From NCBI RefSeq assembly GCF_913775985.1, contig NZ_CAJYMB010000094.1, forward strand, positions 1-64,000: 64,000 nucleotides of DNA, read 5' to 3'. The stretch comes from an uncultured Pluralibacter sp. Its GTDB lineage: Bacteria; Pseudomonadota; Gammaproteobacteria; Enterobacterales; Enterobacteriaceae. Numbering within the stretch: the stretch's first letter is position 1; each line of letters starts with the position of its first letter. The notes under the pieces are model-generated. The model ran no database searches, was not told where the DNA came from, and saw only the letters and a program-made list of their open reading frames with translations. This document shows positions 8,783 to 17,900 of this stretch, one piece after another. A program made the position numbers and the translations under genes.

Positions 8783-9298
8783 ATGAATTACTTCACTCTC
8801 TTCGAACTGCCGGTCTCTTTTCATCTCGAACTTCCCCAACTGACCAGCCGCTTTCAGGATCTCCAGCGCCAGTTCCATCCGGATAAATTCGCCAGCCGCC
8901 CCGCGGCGCAACAGCTGGCAGCTGTTCAGCAGTCGGCGACAATCAATCAGGCCTGGCAAACCCTGCGCCATCCGCTCAGTCGCGCGGAGTATATTCTCTC
9001 CCTGCACGGTTTTGATCTTGCGAGCGAGCAGCACACGGTGCGCGACACGGCGTTTCTGATGGAGCAGCTGGAGCTGCGCGAAGAGCTGGACGAGATCGAA
9101 AAAGCAAAACAGAGCGAGCGGCTCGACGGCTTTATGCTGCGGGTGAAAAAAATGTACGACGTTCGTCTGCAGCAGATGGTAAGCGAACTCGACAATGAAG
9201 CGTGGGACGCGGCGGCAGATACCGTGCGCAAGCTGCGTTTTCTGGATAAACTGCGCGCTGCAGCAGAACAACTCGAAGAAAAGCTGCTCGACTTTTGA
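8783..9298 (+). CDS. hscB: J-type co-chaperone HscB
   Basis: A 171-residue co-chaperone, the same length as E. coli HscB. It has an N-terminal J-domain with the HPD tripeptide at residues 32-34 (QFHPDKF) and a C-terminal three-helix bundle that binds IscU. It stimulates the ATPase of HscA and presents loaded IscU to it. The start at 8783 ([10 protein letters not shown]) was chosen over an earlier in-frame ATG at 8690 that lies inside iscA and would run through the hairpin. Confidence 0.96.
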   Translation: MNYFTLFELPVSFHLELPQLTSRFQDLQRQFHPDKFASRPAAQQLAAVQQSATINQAWQTLRHPLSRAEYILSLHGFDLASEQHTVRDTAFLMEQLELREELDEIEKAKQSERLDGFMLRVKKMYDVRLQQMVSELDNEAWDAAADTVRKLRFLDKLRAAAEQLEEKLLDF

Positions 9299-9319
9299 CT
9301 TTCTGGAAGCTTAACCAAC

Positions 9320-11170
9320 ATGGCCTTATTACAAATTAGTGAGCCCGGCCTTAGCGCCGCGCCGCACCAGCGCAGGCTGGCGGCAGGTATCGATCTTGGC
9401 ACCACCAACTCGCTGGTCGCCACCGTGCGCAGCGGCCAGGCCGAAACGCTGGCGGACGCCCGGGGACGGCATCTGCTGCCCTCCGTCGTCCACTATCGCG
9501 AGGACGGCTACGACGTCGGCTACGACGCGCGCGCCAACGCCGCGCAGGACCCGGTGAATACCGTCAGTTCGATAAAACGCCTCCTCGGGCGCTCTCTTAC
9601 GGACGTGCAGACCCGTTACCCGCATCTGCCGTATCAGCTGCAGGCGAGTGAAAACGGCCTGCCGATGCTGGCGACCGCCGGCGGTCTGCTCAACCCCGTG
9701 CGTATTTCCGCCGACATTCTGAAAACGCTGTCCGCCCGCGCCAGCGAGGCCCTTGCGGGCGAGCTGGACGGGGTGGTAATCACCGTTCCAGCCTACTTTG
9801 ATGATGCCCAGCGTCAGGGCACCAAAGATGCTGCCCGGCTGGCGGGGCTGCACGTGCTGCGCCTGCTCAACGAGCCTACCGCGGCGGCGATTGCCTACGG
9901 CCTCGACTCCGGTCAGGAGGGCGTCATCGCCGTCTACGATCTCGGCGGCGGCACTTTTGACATTTCTATTCTGCGCCTGAGCCGCGGCGTGTTCGAAGTA
10001 CTGGCCACCGGCGGCGACTCGGCGCTGGGCGGCGACGACTTCGATCATCTGCTGGCGGATTTTATCCGCGAACAGGCCGGCATAGCCGATCGCAGCGACA
10101 ACCGCGTGCAGCGCGAGCTGCTTGATGCCGCTACCGCGGCCAAAATTGCGCTTAGCGACGCCGACAGCGTCACCGTTTCAGTTGCCGGCTGGCAGGGCGA
10201 AATTACCCGCGCGCAGTTTGACGATCTGATCGCCGCGCTGGTGAAACGTACTCTGCTGTCCTGCCGTCGGGCGTTGAAAGATGCCGGGGTCGAGGCGAGC
10301 GACGTGCTTGAAGTGGTGATGGTCGGTGGTTCAACCCGCGTGCCGCTGGTGCGCGAGCGGGTCGGCGAGTTCTTTGGCCGTGCGCCGCTTACCGCTATCG
10401 ACCCTGATAAAGTGGTCGCTATCGGCGCCGCGATCCAGGCCGATATCCTGGTGGGCAACAAGCCGGACAGCGAAATGCTGCTGCTGGACGTGCTGCCGCT
10501 CTCCCTCGGTCTTGAAACCATGGGCGGGCTGGTGGAGAAGGTTATCCCGCGCAATACCACCATTCCGGTGGCCCGCGCTCAGGAGTTCACCACCTTTAAA
10601 GACGGCCAGACCGCGATGTCCATCCACGTGATGCAGGGCGAGCGCGAGCTGGTTCAGGACTGCCGCTCGCTGGCGCGTTTTGCGCTGCGCGGCATTCCGG
10701 CGCTGCCCGCCGGCGGTGCGCATATCCGCGTCACCTTCCAGGTGGACGCTGACGGCCTGCTCAGCGTTACCGCCATGGAAAAATCCACCGGCGTGGAGTC
10801 CTCTATTCAGGTGAAGCCTTCTTACGGGCTGACCGACACTGAAATCGCGACCATGATTCAGGACTCCATGAGCTATGCCGATCGCGATGTGCAGGCGCGC
10901 ATGCTGGCCGAGCAAAAAGTGGAAGCGGCCCGCGTGCTGGAGAGCCTGACCGGCGCTCTGGCGGCCGACGCCCATCTTTTACACCCCGAAGAACGTGAGC
11001 AGATTGACGCTGCGGCTGCTGCCCTGCAGACTGCGGCGGCAGGCGAAGATGCCGACGCCATAAAAGAAGCCATTAAAAATATCGACACACAAACCCAGGA
11101 CTTTGCCGCACGCCGTATGGATCAGTCCGTACGCAAGGCGCTGAAAGGCCAGTCCGTCGACGAGGTTTAA
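9320..11170 (+). CDS. hscA: Hsp70-class chaperone HscA (Hsc66)
   Basis: A 616-residue specialised Hsp70 that, with HscB, drives ATP-dependent transfer of clusters from IscU. The nucleotide-binding domain shows the phosphate-1 motif [11 protein letters not shown] near residue 25, [12 protein letters not shown], and [12 protein letters not shown]. The C-terminal substrate-binding domain begins after [12 protein letters not shown]. The length equals E. coli HscA. It starts 21 bp after hscB and ends one base before fdx, so translation is tightly coupled. Confidence 0.97.
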   Translation: MALLQISEPGLSAAPHQRRLAAGIDLGTTNSLVATVRSGQAETLADARGRHLLPSVVHYREDGYDVGYDARANAAQDPVNTVSSIKRLLGRSLTDVQTRYPHLPYQLQASENGLPMLATAGGLLNPVRISADILKTLSARASEALAGELDGVVITVPAYFDDAQRQGTKDAARLAGLHVLRLLNEPTAAAIAYGLDSGQEGVIAVYDLGGGTFDISILRLSRGVFEVLATGGDSALGGDDFDHLLADFIREQAGIADRSDNRVQRELLDAATAAKIALSDADSVTVSVAGWQGEITRAQFDDLIAALVKRTLLSCRRALKDAGVEASDVLEVVMVGGSTRVPLVRERVGEFFGRAPLTAIDPDKVVAIGAAIQADILVGNKPDSEMLLLDVLPLSLGLETMGGLVEKVIPRNTTIPVARAQEFTTFKDGQTAMSIHVMQGERELVQDCRSLARFALRGIPALPAGGAHIRVTFQVDADGLLSVTAMEKSTGVESSIQVKPSYGLTDTEIATMIQDSMSYADRDVQARMLAEQKVEAARVLESLTGALAADAHLLHPEEREQIDAAAAALQTAAAGEDADAIKEAIKNIDTQTQDFAARRMDQSVRKALKGQSVDEV

Positions 11171-11171
11171 T

Positions 11172-11507
11172 ATGCCTAAGATTGTTTTTCTGCCTCATCA
11201 GGATCTCTGTCCTAATGGCGCAGTTCTGGAAGCGAAAAGCGGTGAAACTATTCTCGACGTTGCCCTGCGCAACGGTATCGAAATCGAACACGCCTGCGAA
11301 ATGTCGTGCGCCTGCACCACCTGCCACTGCGTGGTGCGCGAAGGTTTTGATTCTCTGCCGGAAAGCAGCGAGCTTGAAGATGACATGCTGGACAAAGCCT
11401 GGGGCCTGGAGCCCGAAAGCCGTCTGAGCTGCCAGGCGCGGGTCACCGATGAAGATCTGGTGGTCGAAATGCCGCGCTACACCATCAACCACGCACGCGA
11501 GCATTAA
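11172..11507 (+). CDS. fdx: [2Fe-2S] ferredoxin Fdx
   Basis: A 111-residue adrenodoxin-type ferredoxin supplying electrons for cluster assembly on IscU. Cluster ligands C42, C48, C51 and C87 are in the expected CX5CX2C...C arrangement ([16 protein letters not shown] and SCQAR). The length equals E. coli Fdx. It begins one base after the hscA stop and is followed one base later by iscX. Confidence 0.97.
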   Translation: MPKIVFLPHQDLCPNGAVLEAKSGETILDVALRNGIEIEHACEMSCACTTCHCVVREGFDSLPESSELEDDMLDKAWGLEPESRLSCQARVTDEDLVVEMPRYTINHAREH

Positions 11508-11508
11508 T

Positions 11509-11709
11509 ATGGCACTGAAATGGACCGACAGCCGCGACATCGGCGAGGCGCTGTACGATGCGTATCCGGATACCGACCCGAAAACGGTTCGCTTTACCGA
11601 TCTGCACCAGTGGATCTGCGAGCTGGAGGATTTTGAGGATGATCCGAACGCATCCAATGAAAAAATTCTCGAAGCGATTCTGCTAGTCTGGCTGGACGAA
11701 TACGCATAA
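11509..11709 (+). CDS. iscX: Fe-S assembly accessory protein IscX
   Basis: A 66-residue acidic protein (E. coli IscX is 66 aa) that binds IscS and iron and tunes cluster assembly. The start at 11509 ([10 protein letters not shown]) overlaps the fdx stop region as TAATATG. A longer in-frame reading inside fdx was discarded. The characteristic WTDxxxIxxxLxDxxPDxDP pattern is present. It is the last gene of the isc operon; a small hairpin follows. Confidence 0.96.
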   Translation: MALKWTDSRDIGEALYDAYPDTDPKTVRFTDLHQWICELEDFEDDPNASNEKILEAILLVWLDEYA

Positions 11710-11723
11710 CAGAGCACTAATCT

Positions 11724-11743
11724 GGGCTGCCTTCGGGCGGCCC
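11724..11743 (+). terminator. Hairpin after iscX
   Basis: GGGCTGCC-TTCG-GGCGGCCC forms an 8-bp stem (one G-T pair) with a UUCG tetraloop, followed by ATTTAAC. It has only a weak T-run, so partial read-through into pepB is likely. Confidence 0.5.
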
Positions 11744-11768
11744 ATTTAACAAGATAAGGATAATGACC

Positions 11769-13055
11769 ATGACCGAGGCGATGAAGATTACGCTCTCTAC
11801 CCAGCCTGCAGACGCGCGCTGGGGCGAAAAAGCCACTTACAGCATCAACGACAATGGAATCACCCTGCACCTGAACGGCCGGGACGACCTGGGACTTATC
11901 CAGCGCGCGGCGCGCAAAATTGACGGTCTCGGCATTAAGCACGTTGCCCTGAGCGGCGACGGCTGGGACGCAGATCGCAGCTGGGCCTTCTGGGCCGGTT
12001 ATAAAGGGCCGAAAGGCAAGCGTCAGGTTGAGTGGGCCGAGCTGGATGACGCCCAGCGCGGCGAGCTGGATAACCGCCTGACCATTATCGACTGGGTTCG
12101 CGACACCATTAACGCGCCGGCGGAAGAACTCGGTCCTGAGCAGCTGGCGCAGCGCGCGGTGGATCTGCTGCATCTGGTGGCTGGCGAAAAGGTCAGCTAC
12201 CGCATCACTAAAGGCGAAGATCTTCGCGATCAGAATTACATGGGCCTGCACACTGTCGGGCGCGGTTCCGAGCGTCCGCCGGTGCTGCTGGCGCTGGACT
12301 ATAACCCGACCGGCGACGAAAGTGCCCCGGTATACGCCTGCCTGGTAGGCAAAGGTATCACCTTTGACTCCGGCGGCTACAGCCTCAAGCAGAGCGCGTT
12401 CATGGACTCCATGAAGTCCGATATGGGCGGCGCGGCCACCGTGACCGGCGCGCTGGCGTTTGCCATTACCCGCGGTCTGAACAAGCGCGTTAAGCTGTTC
12501 CTCTGCTGTGCCGACAACATGGTCAGCGGCAATGCCTTCAAGCTCGGCGACATCATTCACTACCGCAACGGCAAGAGCGTGGAAGTGATGAACACCGATG
12601 CGGAAGGGCGCCTGGTGCTGGCCGACGGCTTGATTGACGCCTCGGCGCAGAAGCCGTCCCTGATTATCGACGCGGCAACCCTGACCGGCGCAGCTAAAAC
12701 CGCGCTGGGCAACGACTACCACGCGCTGTTCAGCTTTGACGATAAGCTGGTGAACCGCCTGATGGCGAGCGCCGCCGCCGAAAACGAGCCGTTCTGGCGC
12801 CTGCCGCTGGCCGAGTTCCACCGCAGCCAGCTGCCGTCTAACTTTGCCGAGCTGAACAATACCGGCAGCGCCACCTACCCGGCGGGGGCAAGCACCGCAG
12901 CAGGATTCCTGTCGCACTTCGTGGAGAACTACCGTGAAGGCTGGCTGCACATTGACTGCTCCGCAACCTACCGCAAAGCGGCCGTTGAACAATGGTCTGC
13001 GGGCGCGACCGGGCTGGGCGTGCGCACTATTGCCAATCTGCTCACCGCAGAGTAA
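11769..13055 (+). CDS. pepB: Aminopeptidase B (leucyl aminopeptidase family)
   Basis: A 428-residue M17 metallo-aminopeptidase (E. coli PepB is 427 aa), a broad-specificity cytosolic enzyme releasing N-terminal residues from peptides. The family signature NTDAEGRL with its metal ligands, and the [10 protein letters not shown] lysine/aspartate metal site, are intact. Of two in-frame ATGs (11763 and 11769), the second is chosen because AAGGA at 11756-11760 then lies 8 bases away instead of 2. It follows iscX closely and may be partly co-transcribed with the isc operon. Confidence 0.95.
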   Translation: MTEAMKITLSTQPADARWGEKATYSINDNGITLHLNGRDDLGLIQRAARKIDGLGIKHVALSGDGWDADRSWAFWAGYKGPKGKRQVEWAELDDAQRGELDNRLTIIDWVRDTINAPAEELGPEQLAQRAVDLLHLVAGEKVSYRITKGEDLRDQNYMGLHTVGRGSERPPVLLALDYNPTGDESAPVYACLVGKGITFDSGGYSLKQSAFMDSMKSDMGGAATVTGALAFAITRGLNKRVKLFLCCADNMVSGNAFKLGDIIHYRNGKSVEVMNTDAEGRLVLADGLIDASAQKPSLIIDAATLTGAAKTALGNDYHALFSFDDKLVNRLMASAAAENEPFWRLPLAEFHRSQLPSNFAELNNTGSATYPAGASTAAGFLSHFVENYREGWLHIDCSATYRKAAVEQWSAGATGLGVRTIANLLTAE

Positions 13056-13069
13056 GTCACTAACTTTCA

Positions 13070-13100
13070 GGCCGGGACGGCAGCCTGCCGCCCGGCCTTT
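13070..13100 (+). terminator. Terminator after pepB
   Basis: GGCCGGG-A-CGGCAG and CTGCCG-CCCGGCC form a long GC stem followed by TTTATT, directly after pepB. A typical intrinsic terminator, although sseB starts only about 16 bases later. Confidence 0.75.
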
Positions 13101-13115
13101 ATTCGTGTGAAAACC

Positions 13116-13892
13116 ATGTCCGAAACGAAAAACGAATTAGAAACTTTGCTGGCGCAGGCGGCTACCGAACCCGCCCACCGTCCGGCCTTTTTCCGCACGC
13201 TGCTGGAGTCTACCGTCTGGGTGCCCGGCACTGCCGCCGAAGGCGAGCAGGTGGTAGAAGACAGCGCGCTCGATCTTCAGCACTGGGAAAAAGAGGACGG
13301 CACTTCGGCGATCCCTTTCTTCACGTCGCTGGAGGCGATGCAGCAGGCGGTCAGCGGCGAGCAGGCCTTCGTGGTGATGCCGGTGCGCACCCTGTTTGAA
13401 ATGACCCTTGGCGAGACGCTGTTTCTCAACGCCCGCTTGCCCGCCGGAAAAGAGTTTACCCCGCGGGAAATCAGCCACCTGATTGGCGAAGAGGGAAATC
13501 CGCTCAGTACCCAGACTGTTCTCGAAGGCGGCGCGGCACTGCTGCTCTCAGAAGTGGCGGAGCCGCCCGCGCAGATGATTGATTCCCTGACGACACTGTT
13601 TAAGACGCTGAAAACCGTCAAGCGCGCCTTCCTGTGCTCGATAAAAGAGCAGGCCGACGAGCAGCCGAATCTGCTGATCGGTATTGAGGTGGAAGGAGAC
13701 GTTGAGGAAGCGATTCAGGCGACCGGCAGCGTAGCGATGGATACTCTGCCCGGCGATGAGCCGGTGGACGTATGCCTGGTAGCCGAAGGTGAGCCGGGCA
13801 TCAGTCACTTTATGCTGGCACACATCACGCCGTTTTATGAGAAGCGCTGGGGCAGCTTCCTGCGGGATTTCAAGCAGAACCGGATTATCTGA
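13116..13892 (+). CDS. sseB: SseB family protein
   Basis: A 258-residue protein matching E. coli SseB (258 aa), known originally as an enhancer of serine sensitivity. It carries the SseB N-terminal domain and a C-terminal domain ending FLRDFKQNRII. The biochemical role is unknown. It is unrelated to the Salmonella SPI-2 translocon protein of the same name. The ATG at 13116 gives the E. coli start MSETKNELE; the upstream GTG at 13107 would add three residues. It is convergent with sseA. Confidence 0.93.
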   Translation: MSETKNELETLLAQAATEPAHRPAFFRTLLESTVWVPGTAAEGEQVVEDSALDLQHWEKEDGTSAIPFFTSLEAMQQAVSGEQAFVVMPVRTLFEMTLGETLFLNARLPAGKEFTPREISHLIGEEGNPLSTQTVLEGGAALLLSEVAEPPAQMIDSLTTLFKTLKTVKRAFLCSIKEQADEQPNLLIGIEVEGDVEEAIQATGSVAMDTLPGDEPVDVCLVAEGEPGISHFMLAHITPFYEKRWGSFLRDFKQNRII

Positions 13893-13896
13893 TGCG

Positions 13897-13926
13897 GCGG
13901 CCTGCCCGCGATTACGGGCAGGCCGC
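13897..13926. terminator. Bidirectional terminator between sseB and sseA
   Basis: GCGGCCTGCCCG and CGGGCAGGCCGC form a perfect 12-bp stem around a 6-base loop between convergent stop codons. TTATGTTAT follows on the + strand. The symmetry suggests it serves both transcripts. Confidence 0.75.
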
Positions 13927-13946
13927 TTATGTTATGGATCAAAGGG

Positions 13947-14795
13947 TTATCGTGCAGCCGGCGCGACCGGTAAATCTTCCCGCGCGCCCCATTCACTCCA
14001 CGAACCGTCATACAGCGTTACATCCTGCGCGCCGAGCGTTGCCAGCGCCAGCACCACTACCGCCGCCGTAACGCCGGAGCCGCAGCTGGCGATAATGGGC
14101 TGGTGCAGATCGATACCCTGCTTGTGGAACAGCGCCGCCAGCTCATCTGTCGTTTTCAGTTCGCCGTTCTCCACCAGTTCGTTCCAGGGCACGTTTTTAG
14201 CGCCGGGAATGTGGCCGCGCCGCAGGCCCGGGCGCGGCTCGTCGGCTTCGGCCAGAAAGCGCGGGGCGGGACGGGCGTCAACCAGCTGAACGTTGCCTTC
14301 GTGGCTGGCGAGCAGTACCTCAGGCAGGCGCCTGATATTCTCAGCCGCAAACTTTACCTCAAATTCGCCTTCCGGCAGTTCAACGCTGCCCGTCTCCGGC
14401 AGCAGCTCGTCTCTCAGCCAGCCGGCCAGACCGCCCGCCAGAATCGACACATTCTCCACGCCGAAAGTGCGTAGCATCCACCACGCGCGCGGTGCCGAAA
14501 AAAGCGAGCCGTCATCGTAGACCACCAGATGTTTATCGCTGTCGATCCCCAGCTCGCGCATGGCGACGGCGAAGGCTTCAGGGCGCGGCATCATGTGCGG
14601 CAGCGGGCTGGTGCGATCGGACAGGGCTTCAATATCGAAAAACACCGCGCCCGGCAGGTGGCCTGCGCGATACTCTGCTGCAATATCGCGATCGTTCTGA
14701 CCCGGCGGTGCCATGCGGGCATCGAGGATCTGTATCTGCGGATCGTTAATGTGCTCGGCCAGCCAGTCGGCGGCGACAAAAAAAGAGGTGCTCAT
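13947..14795 (-). CDS. sseA: 3-mercaptopyruvate sulfurtransferase SseA
   Basis: A 282-residue tandem-rhodanese enzyme (E. coli SseA is 281 aa) that moves sulfur from 3-mercaptopyruvate to thiols or cyanide. The catalytic cysteine is C238 in the active-site loop CGSGVTA, the loop type that separates mercaptopyruvate sulfurtransferases from true rhodaneses. The start at 14795 (MSTSFFVAADWL) has GGAGAGAACC in front; the longer frame from 14921 adds 42 residues without homology and was rejected. Confidence 0.95.
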   Translation of the reverse strand: MSTSFFVAADWLAEHINDPQIQILDARMAPPGQNDRDIAAEYRAGHLPGAVFFDIEALSDRTSPLPHMMPRPEAFAVAMRELGIDSDKHLVVYDDGSLFSAPRAWWMLRTFGVENVSILAGGLAGWLRDELLPETGSVELPEGEFEVKFAAENIRRLPEVLLASHEGNVQLVDARPAPRFLAEADEPRPGLRRGHIPGAKNVPWNELVENGELKTTDELAALFHKQGIDLHQPIIASCGSGVTAAVVVLALATLGAQDVTLYDGSWSEWGAREDLPVAPAAR

Positions 14796-14970
14796 GGTTC
14801 TCTCCATTGACCTGTAGGTAAACAGATTGTCGGTGTTTTTGCCGCAAGCGCAAGGGCGCGACGCGGCATCTGCGAAAATGAGCAGTCTTTTTGCGCACTT
14901 GTAAAAAAGTGTATTACGCATACTATTGCATCACTAAAAAATGAAAGGCTCTGGGGCCGGGGGTTACAGG

Positions 14971-17900
14971 ATGAAACCGTTTCGTTTAGCAGCGCTGTCG
15001 CTGGCGCTGCTTACCGCATTTACGCTGGCAGGCTGCGATAACAGCAGCGATCAACCGCAGGCGGCGAAGCCCGCAGCACCCGCTGAAACCGCGGAACAGC
15101 CCGCGCCGGTCAAACCCGATCCGGCCAAACTGCAGGCGCTGGCGGCGCAAAGCCAGGGCCGGGCGCTGACTCTGCTTGATGCGTCAGAAGTTCAGCTCGA
15201 CGGCGCAGCCACGCTGGTGCTGACCTTTTCCGTCCCTCTCGATCCGAATCAGGACTTTTCAAGCGTTGCTCACCTGGTGGATACCAAAAGCGGCAAAGTG
15301 GACGGCGCCTGGGAGCTGGCGCCGAACCTGAAAGAGCTGCGCATGCGCCATCTGGAGCCAAAGCGCAGCCTGGTGTTGACCGTCGATCCAGGGCTTATCG
15401 CGCTTAATAAAAATACCCTCGGCGAAAGCCTGGAGAAAAAACTGACAACCCGCGACGTTCAGCCCAGCGTTGGCTTTGCCAGCCGCGGCTCGCTGCTGCC
15501 GGGGAAAGTGATCGCCGGCCTGCCGGTGATGGCCCTCAACGTCGATAACGTTGACGTTAACTTCTTCCGGGTGAAGCCCGAATCGCTGGCGTCTTTTATT
15601 AGTCGCTGGGAATACCGCAGCTCGGTCAGCAACTGGGAATCGGAAGAGCTGCTGAAAATGGCGGATCTGGTCTACACCGGCCGCTTCGATCTGGATCCGC
15701 AGCGCAATACCCGCGAAAAGCTGCTGCTGCCGCTGAGTGATATCAAACCGCTGCAGCAGGCGGGTGTTTATATCGCAGTGATGAATCAGGCAGGGCACTA
15801 CAGCTACAGCAACGCCGCCACGCTCTTTACGCTGAGCGATCTCGGCGTGTCTGCCCACCGCTACCACAATCGTCTTGACGTCTTTACCCAGAGCCTCGAG
15901 AGCGGCGCCGCGCAGTCCGGCATCGACGTGCAGCTGCTCAATGAGAAGGGGCAGACCCTGGCGCAGGCCACCAGCGACGGTCAGGGGCACGTAACCCTTG
16001 AAACCGACAAAAACGCCGCGCTGCTGCTGGCCCGCAAAGACGGGCAGACCACGCTGCTGGATCTCAAGCTGCCCGCGCTGGATCTGGCGGAGTTTGATAT
16101 CGCCGGCGCGCCGGGCTACAGCAAGCAGTTTTTCATGTTTGGCCCGCGTGACCTCTATCGTCCCGGCGAGACGGTAATCGTCAACGGGCTGCTGCGCGAC
16201 AGTGACGGCAAGCCGCTGGCGGATCAGCCGGTGAAGCTGGAAGTTGTTCAGCCTGACGGCCAGGTGATCCGCACCGTGATGAGTAATGCGGTCAACGGCC
16301 TCTATCAGCTGAGCTGGCCGCTTAGCGCCACCGCCGCGACCGGCATGTGGCATATTCGCGCCAGCACCGGCGATAACCAGGCGCGCGAGTGGGATTTCCA
16401 CGTTGAAGACTTTATGCCCGAGCGCATGAAGCTGACGCTGACGCCGGAAAAAGACCCGGTTGCGCCAAATGCCGACGTAAGTTTTGCAGTCGCGGGGGAC
16501 TATCTGTACGGCGCGCCCGCCGGCGGCAACACGCTGCAGGGCAAACTGTTCCTGCGCCCGCTGCGCGACGCCGTGGCCGCGCTTCCCGGCTTCCAGTTCG
16601 GTGATATCGCCGAGGAGAACCTTTCCCGCACCCTGGATGAAGTGGAGCTCAAGCTCGACGCCCAGGGGCGCGGCGATATCAGCCTCGAAAGCCAGTGGCA
16701 GCAAACCCATTCGCCGCTGCAGGTTATCCTGCAGGCGAGCCTGCTGGAATCCGGCGGTCGTCCGGTGAGCCGCCGCGCGGTACAGCCGATCTGGCCGGCG
16801 GAGGCGCTTGCGGGCATTCGCCCGCAGTTCGCCAGCAAGCCGGTCTACAACTACCGCACCGACACCACCACCAGCCAGCCGATGGTGGATGATAACAGCA
16901 GCGCCGGATTCGATATTGTCTACGCCGACGCGAAGGGCAACAAAAAAGCGGTCAGCGATCTGCAGGTGCGGCTGATCCGCGAGCGTCGCGACTACTACTG
17001 GAACTGGTCCGACAGCGAGGGCTGGCAATCCCAGTACGATCAAAAAGATCTGGTTGAGGGCGAAACCAGCCTGAACCTGAAAGCCGATGAAGTCGGCAAC
17101 GTCAGTTTCCCGGTGGAGTGGGGCGCCTATCGTCTGGAAGTGAAAGGGCCGGACGATACCGTCAGCAGCCTGCGCTTCTGGGCGGGCTACAGCTGGCAGG
17201 ACAACAGCGGCGGCAGCGGCGCGGCGCGTCCGGATCGCGTCACCATGAAGCTCGATAAACCCGCCTATAAGCCGGGCGATACCATCAAGCTGCACCTGGA
17301 CGCCCCGGCGGCGGGTAAAGGCTATGCGATGGTTGAGTCCAGCGAAGGGCCGCTGTGGTGGCAGGAAATTAATGTGCCCGCCGGCGGTACGGATCTCGAT
17401 ATTCCGGTAGATCGGGCGTGGAACCGTCACGATCTCTATCTCAGCGCGCTGGTGGTTCGCTCCGGTGATAAATCCAAATCAGCCACGCCCAAGCGCGCGG
17501 TAGGCCTGCTGCATCTGCCGCTGGGGGATGAAAGTCGCCGCCTGACGCTGGCGCTGGATGCGCCGGCGAAAATGCGCCCCGACCAGCCGCTGACGGTGAA
17601 AATCAAAGCCAGCAGCAAGAGCGGCTCGGTGCCGAAGCAGGTTAACGTGCTGGTCTCCGCGGTAGACAGCGGCGTGCTGAACATTACCGATTACGCTACG
17701 CCGGATCCGTGGAATGCCTTCTTTGGTCAGAAGCGCTACGGCGCAGATATCTATGATATTTATGGTCAAGTGATCGAAGGGCAGGGTCGCCTTGCCAGCC
17801 TGCGCTTCGGCGGCGACGGGGACGAGCTGCAGCGGGGCGGAAAACCGCCGGTCAATCACGTTAACATCGTGGCGCAGCAGGCCCAGCCAGTGCAGCTTGA

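Noticed and set aside
11073-12992. 639-codon open frame antisense to hscA-fdx-iscX-pepB
   Set aside because: It crosses several convincing genes and two hairpins and has no recognisable domain.
13116-13892. SPI-2 translocon protein SseB
   Set aside because: The name is shared, but the sequence is the unrelated enhanced-serine-sensitivity family found next to pepB and sseA.
15259-17430. 723-codon open frame antisense to yfhM
   Set aside because: It lies wholly inside a well-supported gene; long antisense frames are common in GC-rich genes because of codon bias. The translation is His/Arg/Gln-rich and not recognisable.
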